Source: Solenopsis invicta (lineage: Eukaryota; Arthropoda; Insecta; Hymenoptera; Formicidae). From it: a stretch of DNA of 64,000 bases. The notes beneath the pieces were generated by a model. That model made no database searches. It saw nothing but the letters and a program-made list of their open reading frames with translations, and was not told the origin of the DNA. How positions within the stretch are numbered: position 1 is the stretch's first letter; each line of letters begins with the position of its first letter. Position numbers and translations under genes: made by a program. The stretch lies in contig NC_052673.1 of the NCBI RefSeq assembly GCF_016802725.1, positions 15,544,156-15,608,155 of the forward strand. Direction: 5' to 3'. Below are positions 49,207-59,541 of this stretch, piece after piece.

Positions 49207-52198
49207 ATGGGAGAAAAGGGATGGAAAGTGTTCAGATATTCCTCTGACAATGAGATAAATAAAATCGTTTCTTTCGCACCTTCCTGCCTGCTGAAGCTTT
49301 TTTTTCTTATCGTGTTTCCAATGGCCTCTCCTTAACTGTTCCTTTAATCGTACGCAGGTATCGATTGTCACATGCAGCCTGATTGACGTCCTGGTTACCT
49401 CAATCGATACCGCCGTCGTCTGCGAACGTCACTCTTCTTTCTGTCGTCGTCTTAATGAATTATTAATGTCATTAAACTTTAATAGTATCTTAATTACGTT
49501 TGAAGTCATTAGACGGTGAAACGAAGCGACGAGTCTCAACACACCTGTCTCATCCCTTGTACAAACTCAACGTCTGTCGCGATGCATCTCACCGACGAAT
49601 TCCATTCCGTTCCATTCGCCGTGTCGCATTAGTTTGATCAAATCCATCTTCGATTGGCCTGTGTTTAAATTCACCTGTGTTTATTTTGTCACGGGAGCTT
49701 ATTCATCACGAACCGTTCGATTGTTAACTCCGAACTCTTCAATGGATTAATGTTTGTTAAATTCGTCTACCGATATTGTTTACAGTTCTTGCGGTCTTAT
49801 TCGCATCAGTCAAACAATCGATGTCACCTCCATCCAGTTAATTAAACGACGATCTGACATCTTTTAATAACATCAAAGAAAGTCGACGTTCAAGATTATG
49901 CTTTGCATCAATATTTTTCGTGTAGTGTGGTCCAGGTGACATATAGATCCCTTTAAGATCAGCTTCAAGGATAACTGCGCGGTCAAAGGTTACGATAACC
50001 GCGTTAGGTGACCGCGAATTGACCTAACCTAAGGTTGACCCCAAGGTGTGCGAAATCGTCGCCAAGTGTCAGTTGATTATGCTGGACTCGCGTGTTCTCG
50101 CCGATCCTCGGCGGGCCTAACCGCGCGTAGTGAGTGTGCCTCTTTAAAGACGTGGATAGCGTGTTTCCCCGCATCTTAACCTTGCCGTAATGAATCCATC
50201 ATTATGACATTTATTTCATTAAATCCCTCCCAATGGCTCTTTTACCCGCGACACTTCTGTAAATGTGTTCAGAAAATGTGTTATTCAGCCATTAATGTCA
50301 GTAGTATATTTCAAAGTACGCAGCTCGTATTACGAGATATTATCTAAATAATTAACAATTAGAACGGTATGATAATTAAATAATTTTATTTATTTATTTA
50401 TATATTTTATCTATTCATTTTTATCATCGTTCTCTTTAGCAATATCAATGTATCAAGGACATATTAATAAAACAATTTAAATGAATACAAACGTCACGTT
50501 AGCTATTGAAAAATGTAAAAATGTAAAAGTAAGAATAAAAGAGAAGTAATAGCTTAGCATAATAATAATGGTACAATAGCTTAGTATAATATATGTAAAC
50601 GATTTGAACAGTAAATAACTAATTTTTTATGAAGTTTTTGTGAAGTTTAAAAGTTTAAAATTACAACACATAAATTTTTCATACGACTTTTCGTTTTTGA
50701 GCAAAAAAAAAAATAATTACAGAAACCAACTCATTATGCATGCGCAATTTTTTCCAAGTGCTCGTAGACTTTTACACCTTATTAGTTGATTATTTATTTC
50801 AAACGATTTGTCGACTTTTCGAGTTACTCCGTCAGTCAATCAGTAGCGCCTCTACTAGTTAAGCACACGTTACATCGTAAAACTGTAATCAATTTCTTCT
50901 GGCACCCTTTTGCACTTTCTGGTGCCCTTTTGCTTTCATTTACTTTGACCTCACTCGAGCAGGTCCTACGTAAAGCTCGCCGATGAGCGCGAGCGCGCCT
51001 TACCCTTTCTGCATTAAATGTCTCGTAAATATTGACTTACAGTCGAGTAGGCGTGAGGATCGGATCGTCATTTGCGCTTTACGAGTGTTCAGCCGTCAAC
51101 GGTTGTAATTTGTACTCGCTCGCAGTTCACATTCGTATTACACGCATGTCTCATCGTCCTGCCCGCGTAATCCGAAGTCACGATTGGCGATACCCGCAGA
51201 GAGATAATGAAGTACAATGTATATTCGTTACATAAAATCGTATCTAGCGTTACAGCACATTGCATCGAAGCATCATAAATCGTCATAAACCATTTGTCTC
51301 TTATGAAACACAAAAAAATCGTAAAAAAGTTTAATATTGGATCGAGTATATTTTGTAGTAATACTCTTCCTAATATTTTTATATACATTCTTAGTAAGAG
51401 AGAGTTGCTGAATGCGTTCCGGTCTTCTAAATCGTGCATCTTCAATATTTTACATTTTTATTTAATACGAGCCACATTTAGTAACGAAAATCGAGTAAAT
51501 GAGAAAAGAATAATGTAGATAAAAATTCAATTAATTACATCATATTTTGTGCATGTTAACACTTTATAAAATCAAATATAATTGATGTTAATTATTGATC
51601 AATTTTTACAGTTAATGACAATATAATTTTATACTGAATTTTCATATTGAATTTTCATAAAAGAAAATTTATTTATTATAGAATATTTTATATTCATTGT
51701 ATACAATCATTGTAACGATTCAATCGTTATTTTTTAATTAAAATAAAAATAATTTATTAATAATTTATTAATATAAGCGATAATGGTAAAACAAATAATT
51801 GATGTAAATAAAAATATGTCAATTATAAAAATAAATTTAAGCAAATTGTATTTCAATATTCTCGTTTTTTTATTATTATTATTCATTATTAAATATTTGG
51901 TTTATTTTCGTAAATTAATTATTAATGAAATAAATGTTAATGTGTGTGTGTGCGTGTGATTTATATTTTTAATTATTTTTAATTATAAATTTGAAATTTT
52001 TAATGGCGATACGATTTAACAGATCGGTTGCTTAAATTGTACTTTCTACAAAAGCCTGATAATAAATTAATTTGTTATTAATGAATGACATCGTTGTAAC
52101 AGAAACAAGTTATAATTTCCAACGTTTATTTATATACGAATCAGTAGCAAATAGGAAATATAATAAAAGGTAGCTTAAGTAGTACGCATTCGGCAACT
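49207..52198. other. Intergenic sequence, AT-rich at 50.3-50.8 and 51.5-52.2 kb, no gene seen
   Basis: Only short frames, none recognisable. The group of receptor-like half-sites near 50.0 kb is listed separately. Confidence 0.5.
49933..50045 (+). promoter_or_regulatory. Cluster of nuclear-receptor-like half-sites
   Basis: Within about 110 bases occur CAGGTGACA, GGTCAAAGGTTA (a direct repeat of AGGTCA-like halves with one-base spacing, the arrangement bound by HNF4/USP-type receptors), TAGGTGACC, TTGACCT and GGTTGACCCC (GGGGTCAACC on the minus strand). AGGTCA-like halves on both strands at this density suggest an enhancer, but this is inferred from motif matches alone. Confidence 0.25.
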
Positions 52199-52220
52199 TC
52201 TCTCTCTCTCTCTCTCTCTC
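52199..52220 (+). repeat. CT microsatellite
   Basis: Twenty-two bases of pure TC repeat at the change from AT-rich to CpG-rich DNA. Confidence 0.9.
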
Positions 52221-53218
52221 CTATTTTATTTTTTACGAACGCAGCATCGCGTCCAAAGATTCATGAATTTCATGATGATACAATCGACGCGTATGAATAG
52301 TGCCAACAAAATTGGTTTAAGCCACGAAATGACCGGATGACTCAACGCACCCCGATTAATCCATCACACTTTCGCTCGTGATTCGTTTCTACCTCGAGAC
52401 GCGATCTCCCGGTCGCGTTCGTAAACGGCGGATTTAAATTTGGCATCGGCACGCCGCCGATTGAGATTCATCGTCCTCGTCGGACTCTCGTCCCGTGTCA
52501 AAGATTGCGCCTCGCCGTATTGCCCGTCAGGTGTTGTAACTGGCCCAGATTCCGGGTAATTTACCAATGGACTGTCTCTCGCGCGCAAATATATCTCGCG
52601 GCAGCTGCGGACCGATTTCGCAAGCCCGACGAAACCGCCATGGCTTCTACTAGCCGTGGATCGGTATCGATATCTAGATTGACGATATCAGATCCCGATT
52701 TCGCCGACAATCGAGCGGGAAAGGAGAGCGCGACTCGATTGTCCGAGATTGATTCGCTTGACGTTTGACATTTTTCTCGAATTAATAAAACTTAACTTTC
52801 TCCTTCCAATTGTGCAAACTCGCGAATTCAATTAATAGGATTTCGAGCGATTTGTTCGGCAAATCAAGCTAGTGGTTAGTGGGAAGAGAAGAGGGGAAGG
52901 AATTTTCAACGAAATAATATATCGCTCTCATCGAATCTTCCAGCAATAATTGCGTTACGAAAGTGGGACATCGCTGGATTATACCGCGTCTCGATCTTTT
53001 CGCGATCGTTTTTCCTGCTCCAAAGTTGTTTTCTGTCATCGCTAATGTTACGTCACGCGGTGACGCTATTATGAGGATTCTCCTCTGTTCAAAGTCGGCT
53101 GCACGTACATACACGCTGCATTTTCCCGCGTTTGAATACAAGGAAGATGCAAAAGAATGAAACCATCCAGGAAAACGCCGAGGCAACGCAATTAATTGTC
53201 GGCTAAGTAATTGCAATT
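52221..53218. other. CpG-rich intergenic sequence, no gene seen
   Basis: Frames on both strands without family resemblance. CGTCAC, a three-base spacer and GTGACG form a dyad at 53,051-53,065 containing two TGACG halves of bZIP type. Confidence 0.5.
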
Positions 53219-54136
53219 ATGCAGTCTCACCGAGATCGTGTTTGCACGCTGGCGTCTCTCTTTGCGGAACAAAGGGAATTGAGCAACGGCACATTCGATG
53301 AACGCGCGCCTGTCACGTCGCGAATCGACTTTTTAAACAGACTGTCAGATTGTTGCTCGTGGTACATTAAAACATACGATATTATTGAAAACTACTTGCA
53401 TTTTTTTGAGAGAATAAAAAATTTTATTTATAAAAATATCTTCAAGGCTCTTACGCTGTTTAAATCACACTATCAGTCTTTGTTTTGTATTTACTTATTT
53501 TTATTCATATTTACCTTATTTTTATTATTTTTATTCCCAGTTGACCTGACACGGTTCGCATCACGATTTAAGTTATTCGATCGGCGAATGAAAAACAATC
53601 CGAATAATCTCTTGCAAATATACGAGTTGCTGACGTGGATTACTACAAGTATGATAATTCCTATCACGTACCGGCATAAAAGTCGCTGCAAAATACTCGC
53701 AGGGATTTTTCTGTATTCTTCCTCTTTTTGTTTATTTGCACTTTTTTGCTTCCACATACGCGTACACACACACACACACATACACACACACATGCACACA
53801 CTTACGCTTATGCACACTCCGTGGATTTTGCATACCAAAGGCTCGTCTGCTCGCGGAATGTCGCTCGACCAGAGACACGATCGTTTGAACTTGGCTTTAG
53901 CCAATTATACACCCGAGACACACTGTTCCTCGTTGCCCACCGCCTCTTCTCTCCCTTTTCCCCGTTGCCGTTCCTCGTCTTATTTCTCTCATTCTCTCTT
54001 TTGTATCATTTGCACGCACAAATCCGTACAATCGAACTGGCGACGCGGGGGCATTTACAAATTGCGCGCACAACTCGCGCACTTGCGATCACCGATGCGC
54101 ACGGAATACACCGTCTTTTTACACGCGCGAATTTAA
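53219..54136 (+). CDS. Longest open frame, 305 codons, doubtful
   Basis: An ATG with A at -3 opens the longest uninterrupted frame of the window. The predicted product has a charged N-terminal part, a very hydrophobic segment at about residues 82-108 (FCIYLFLFIFTLFLLFLF) that could be a membrane helix, and a His-Thr run at about 182-200 that is simply the CA microsatellite read through. I recognise no domain. The plus strand is pyrimidine-rich here, which lowers stop frequency, and a second plus frame (53,728-54,162) and minus frames are open too. It is probably chance. Confidence 0.13.
   Translation: MQSHRDRVCTLASLFAEQRELSNGTFDERAPVTSRIDFLNRLSDCCSWYIKTYDIIENYLHFFERIKNFIYKNIFKALTLFKSHYQSLFCIYLFLFIFTLFLLFLFPVDLTRFASRFKLFDRRMKNNPNNLLQIYELLTWITTSMIIPITYRHKSRCKILAGIFLYSSSFCLFALFCFHIRVHTHTHIHTHMHTLTLMHTPWILHTKGSSARGMSLDQRHDRLNLALANYTPETHCSSLPTASSLPFPRCRSSSYFSHSLFCIICTHKSVQSNWRRGGIYKLRAQLAHLRSPMRTEYTVFLHARI
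53763..53800 (+). repeat. CA microsatellite
   Basis: About nineteen CA units interrupted by TA and TG, followed by CA-rich sequence. Confidence 0.9.
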
Positions 54137-54870
54137 CTACAAACGTTGAGAACTTACGGTAATTAACGTTATAAAATTGCGGTGTCTCTCCAAGGTCGGT
54201 GAACAGCGAAATATAGCGAAATATAATATAGATAATTTAGTAATTAATATTTCATTTATATATATAATTCATATATATACGTTAAACGTTAATGGAACGT
54301 GCTTAGATTCCTTTTTACGTATCCTGTGGAAACAGTGTCAAATATTGATCCTATGAATTTTCGACGATATTCGCAGAGTCTCAGAATTCTTATATAAGCG
54401 TAGACATTCTATTTTTAGAAGCTGATTGATCCGCGATTGATGTACAAAAATATCACGTGTCGCAATTTACATAAATGTACAATACCTTTATCCTTCGAAA
54501 AAGAAAAAAGTTTAGCGCGCATTGAATGAATTTGTGCGAGCGTCGAGAAAAAAAAAAGAGAAACGCTTTACGCTTCCCTCAAAAGTTCCCATTGAGAAGG
54601 GACTTTATCTTATATTTAAGGACCACGAGTAAACTTTATCGGAGTCGTTGGTCTCGATACGTTTTCCCTTCCGTCTTGCGCGCACGGACATTATTTATAC
54701 TTTCGCCCCGCTTCTTCGAGGTCTGCTGCTGCATTTAACATGAAAGCTAGCGATATTCAGGCATGGTAATGCATCTATCGATCGGCGCCGACGGCACGAG
54801 CCCTCCCCGCCTCGGCCGTAGCCGGGCAGCACGCGTATTTGACACGTGAAAAATTGCACGGAGGAGCAGC
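54137..54870. other. Intergenic sequence, no gene seen
   Basis: AT-rich at first with ATATAT runs near 54.25 kb, then CpG-rich. No feature is recognised. Confidence 0.5.
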
Positions 54871-54910
54871 GCGGCGCGGCGTGGCGCGGCGCGGCGCGGC
54901 GCGACGCGGC
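54871..54910 (+). repeat. GCGGC pentanucleotide microsatellite
   Basis: Eight units of GCGGC, two with single changes (GTGGC, GCGAC). Confidence 0.9.
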
Positions 54911-56531
54911 GTGCGATCGCGCGTCGACTCTCGGCTTCTCGGCTATCGGCAGTCTCTCTCGCAAGTCTCGCGGCAAGATCGGGGAATAAACGGAATAATC
55001 GATTTACCGTCGCGTGGATATGACGGTGACGTTGATTACGTAACGCTATCTTGGCGCCGTTATTGCAAACGGACTAAGTTACGGAGCGGCGCGGCGTCTC
55101 GCTCGTCGTCGTCGTCGTCGTCGCCGATCGATATATCACCGCGCACTTAATTGGAAAACGTATTAGTTTTTTCTTTATAGCGAGAACATAATGGCACTAG
55201 GCGACGGCGCAAGGCGAATTCGCTTCGCGCACCTTTCTGCTGATGACTGCGCTGTAATTACACAACAACGCGGCGCGGCACGTGGCGTTTGTTCATCCAA
55301 GGTTTCCTCGCGACTTACCGTGTTACAGCGAAAGAAATTATCCAATTGCTCGCCATGTCGGATTCTTAGATTAGTCATCTTTCCAAAAGCTCTTGGATCT
55401 ATTTTAAAATACGGTAATATTCAATGAAAGACCAACAATAAATCCTAGCGAGCGCACATTTCGAAAGAGACGGCGACGCATTTACGTATTCTCGCGTGCT
55501 TAAATCATTTGGCTCTCAGGCGAGACACCCATTTGCGATTACAACGGAAAATTGAGTTTAATATGAAATCCGAGAGAAACGTAGGGAAAATTGTAGACAA
55601 TTAAATGTAAAGATTAAAATAAAAATAATTTTCGTCAAGTTCTGAAAGAAGAGGATTAGTCTGCTGCTGTCCTGCCGCTGACCTTTGGTGTTCGCCAAAT
55701 CTGTTTGTATCTCACGCGGAACGGAACTGAAATTTGTGCGTTTCAAAAACAGAGATGAACAAAAGAGGAAAAATTATGCTCGGATGATACGAACGAGAGG
55801 AGAAACACGGTCGAGAATAGGAGGCAAGGAAATCACGGGACGTTTCCCGTGAAAAGTGGAGCGGCGAGTTTCCAAGACGGGACGAACACCGTTACGTGAG
55901 CAACACAATCGATCGGCGACCTAATCGATTTGATACCCATTCGAACCGGTTGGTGTTTCGTACACGGCTCACACACACGAGATCCCAGGCGATTGGTCAC
56001 TCGGGACACTTCGTTCTCGTTTCGGCGTCATCCATCGTCTTTTCCGGCGAGCCATAATTTTCGAGCGCGTTTAGAGCAGCCGCTCCCCATCGTCGATGGA
56101 GCTTGGCGAGGTGACAAGAGAAGAGGAGAGGAGAGGAGAGCCGGGTGGGCGATATCCGCGCAAATTTACGGGCGACCGATATTTTGCATTGCCCGCACGA
56201 AATCGGCGGGCGTGCACGGTGCATGCACCATGTGCATCGAACAAAACGCGCGGCGCGGCGCGCGGCCGACCGCTGATCGTTCTCTCGCTATTTATTCTCG
56301 TGCGATATTCTCGCGCTGTACGTTCGTTGTACCAGCGCTCGCGATACCACGCCGTCAATACCGGATACGCGACCGAGTGTTTCTTTAAAATCGACGCCGC
56401 TTCTGCGGATGAAGAGCAACGAATGCGTGTAACACACAATAGGCAATCGTGAAAGGTACAATAGGAATATTCTTAACGATTGCCCGCTCGTTTTTTCGCG
56501 AAGAAGATATTCTCTTTCGTTAGATATTTTA
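54911..56531. other. CpG-rich intergenic sequence, no gene seen
   Basis: Contains a CGTCGT run at 55,103-55,125 and a GAGAG run at 56,121-56,140. Overlapping frames of 75-152 codons on both strands at 55.9-56.45 kb reflect high GC. Confidence 0.5.
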
Positions 56532-56757
56532 CGCTGAGAGAGAAAATTTCTAAATTTTAATAAATATTTATTCGAGTGGTACTAATGAATGTTTACTTAC
56601 GGTACATTACGTAAATATTTACTCTATGAGAAAAAATTATGCTGGAATTCTTAGTGGTTCTTGCACTAAATAAATATATAGTTAAATGTAGTAAATATTT
56701 TATTAGTACCATGTTCAAATAAATATTTATTAAAATTTAGAAATTATTCTCTTAGTG
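56532..56757. mobile_element. Foldback MITE with about 75-bp inverted arms
   Basis: TA flanks both ends (56,530-56,531 and 56,758-56,759). Left arm: CGCTGAGAGAGAAAATTTC, then TAAATTTTAATAAATATTTA. Right arm reversed: CACTAAGAGAATAATTTC, then TAAATTTTAATAAATATTTA. Homology continues inward to GTGGTACTAATGAATGTTTAC against ATGGTACTAATAAAATATTTAC. The 226-bp element is noncoding. The high arm identity makes it one of the best-preserved elements of the window. Confidence 0.85.
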
Positions 56758-56759
56758 TA

Positions 56760-57694
56760 CATACACAGCTAGTTTCTAACTTGATACCGATATTTATTAT
56801 TGTCTTATTTGATTCTCGATACGTTTAATGAACATGGCCGCTGATAAATAAAATTACAATATTGAAATCTGGCTGATTATGTACATACAGGATGTTTATC
56901 TCAATCACTTTCTGGGCTTCTTTAAATTCATTTTTTACGTAAAGTCTAATCAAACATATTAAAAAAACCTGGGAGACAAGGAAATTAAATCAGGATTTAC
57001 ACAGAGTCGCATGTTGAATTATCAGTCTGGTTTTCGCGAAGTTAATCACAAATTAAGAGGCGATTTATCGTCTCGACGATAGACGATATCTTTCGTTCGA
57101 GCGTATAACAGCGCTGCGCGATAACAAGGAACGTTTTATAGCGCGGATAATAAACGTGGCGCGTTTTCAGTAAAATCATCTCGCATCGAACGCGCTCGCT
57201 AAAAGCTGTAATTGTTTTGCGCGTCGTTAAACCAATATTCGTGTGCAAGGCCAAAAAGACGCGACTCCGCGTTCGAGAGGCAATTAGTTGCCGAGAAACG
57301 CTCGCGGTAACCAGAAGAACGTATCCTAGATAATGACGATGAGTGGCAGTTTCGCTCTAGATTTATTTTCCCGTGCTATACGCTTTGCCTCGCGTTTATT
57401 GCCGCGTGTATAACTTCAGCGGACAATAGCGCACTCGCACGCGCGTGTGTGCGCGTGTGCGCGCGCTTGTGTGCGTGCGTGTGCGTGTGTGTGCGTGCAG
57501 CGCGCAAATCCGTTAATTCCTCGTACAAATAAAGGACTTATCTGCGCAGCGCACTCGTTCCTGCTGTTATGATAACCTTATTAGTATGTGAGCCCTGCCG
57601 AAAACAGTGACAATCACGGTTGACAGAGTAAATCGATGATGCTACCCGGAATAGCTGTCGCGCCGTTTGACTCGCGAACGATTTTACGAAACAC
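56760..57694. other. Intergenic sequence, no gene seen
   Basis: Short frames only; contains the long GT/GC tract listed separately. Confidence 0.5.
57436..57498 (+). repeat. Alternating purine-pyrimidine GT/GC tract
   Basis: About 62 bases of strictly alternating CA/CG/GT steps, broken only by one TT near 57,467. Such tracts favour left-handed DNA. Confidence 0.85.
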
Positions 57695-58155
57695 CGGTGT
57701 GCCGCCGCGCCGTCGAAAAACGTCGGCATAAATATTTCAAATAATTTGGATGTATACATAAAAATTATTTTAAAATAAATATTAATATGTATCTTTTTTT
57801 TACAAATGAACGATCGTTTTAAATCTAGAGCACTTTCGTATAAATGTAAAGCATTTGTCAATACATAAAATATTATTTTAAATACAAAGTATCTCTCTTA
57901 ATAAATAAATAATTATATTTCGACGGTGTGCCGCCGTCGAAAAACGTCGGCATAAATATTTCAAATAATTCAAACGTAAACATAAAATTTATTTTAAAAC
58001 AATAAATATTTATTAATATGCATTTTTTTTAATATAAACGTACGATCGTTTTAAATCTAGAGCACTTTCGCATAAATGTAACGCATTTGTTAACACATGA
58101 AATATTATTTTCAATATAAATTATCTCTCTTAATAAATAAATAATTATTTTTAAA
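57695..58155 (+). repeat. Tandem duplication, 229-bp unit, two copies
   Basis: Copy 1 (57,695-57,923) and copy 2 (57,924-58,155) both run from CGGTGTGCCGCCG through ACGTCGGCATAAATATTTCA, TTTTAAATCTAGAGCACTTT and ATCTCTCTTAATAAATAAAT. CGGTTGTG after copy 2 looks like the start of a third unit. Differences are scattered substitutions and small indels, about one in ten bases by eye. The unit is noncoding and AT-rich apart from its GC-rich start. Confidence 0.9.
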
Positions 58156-58159
58156 CGGT

Positions 58160-59511
58160 TGTGAAACTGCATTCGCGTTCTTCCGTGCAAAAACAAATAC
58201 GAATTAGTTTTAATTATTTGTGTTGAGTCTGTTGTTTTATAAACGCACGTATACGCACTCGCGCGACGTTAGCGGCTTAAGAGACCGTGCTCTTTTTATT
58301 CTCGGTTTCGTTCGACTGTTGAAATTTCTTTCCGAGTTTACCTCGTGTTTTCGTGGATCTGCATGTGCAACGTTTCACAGAATTCACCTCTTTTCTTCCC
58401 TCACCCGCGGAACTTCTTCGGTAGACATAGAAGATTTACACTTCGCGCGAATTCTCGAAGCACCCGAATAGCCGCCAGAAGAAGATATGAGCACACGACG
58501 CGAAGACAAGAGTCTACTTTCTTATTTTTGTTCTCCTTTGTCCTGAGTGTTTAACCAGCCGTGTGAGATGGTCGAATTTAGAATCGACAGTGGCCGCGAT
58601 AACCACGAGGAGGAAAAAGAAAAAGGAATTACTGAGTGATGGGAAGCAAACACATTTCTGGACACAATTTACACAAGTCTCGTTGCTGTCTACTTGTGTT
58701 TTTTCTCTTCGACAAATTCAGTGGATACAGTTTGCAGATTCGGAGAAAAAAAATGGCGTCTATCGCAATTTTTTTTACTTACTAAACGACAGTAATCGAT
58801 TCTGCGCCTTGCACGAAGTACAGTGCTAAAATATAACGTTTTCTGATCGAATAAACGCTTTCGTTATGCAGTACGTGCGACAATATAGCGCGCACTGATG
58901 TTGGAACAGATGTCTTACTGATACTTATGATGTAAAAGCCCGTTAAATTTTCACCGTCATTTCGCGAATAAACACTAAACGTTTTAGCAATAACGTGACT
59001 TCAAACCTGTGAAACGAATGGAGAGATGTGTAAACATCGCGCATCAAGCTTTGATATGTTTAACAAATACATCGTTCAATACAAAAGAATTAGTAGTACA
59101 TTTCACGAGTTTAGAGTAACGGATATCCCCCCATATCGTCGCGTCACGTCACACACGTGTACATCGCGGTGTCACAAACGAAATTTTCGTCGAGGGAAGA
59201 AACGCCGTGTGTCGGGGAAGAGCATTTACGCGAGCAATCTCTTCTTTCGCGAGCAGTAATGAAAATCTGTCCAGCGTTATGTGGAGTAATGTATTTATCG
59301 AGGAAAGAGAGCGCAGACCACCATTCGAACGAATCATTCAGGTATATCACTGGACATTTACCCAGTAAATTATGCGCATCACAATCAGGACCGTGACTAT
59401 TGCTTTTTTCCACTCGTCACGTACGATACACGTCACCGTAACGCGTATATGCATCTTTGAGCGTTATCAGCGCGTATACACACGGCAGAATCGTATGTCG
59501 CACGTGAGTGA
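58160..59511. other. Intergenic sequence, no gene seen
   Basis: Frames of 60-90 codons on both strands without recognisable content. Confidence 0.5.
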
Positions 59512-59541
59512 GCGCGCACATGTGTGTGCACGCGCGCGCGT
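59512..59541 (+). repeat. Alternating CG/CA/GT tract
   Basis: Thirty bases strictly alternating between purine and pyrimidine, with ACATGTGTGTGCAC in the middle and CG runs on both sides. Confidence 0.85.

Noticed and set aside
49905..49925. Solo MITE end, TACACGAAAAATATTG on the minus strand
   Set aside because: No matching inverted end was found within 1 kb on either side.
50020..50034. CCTAACCTAA and a similar site at 41,268 as interstitial telomere repeats
   Set aside because: Only two units of the insect CCTAA repeat are present, which is expected by chance in AT-rich DNA.
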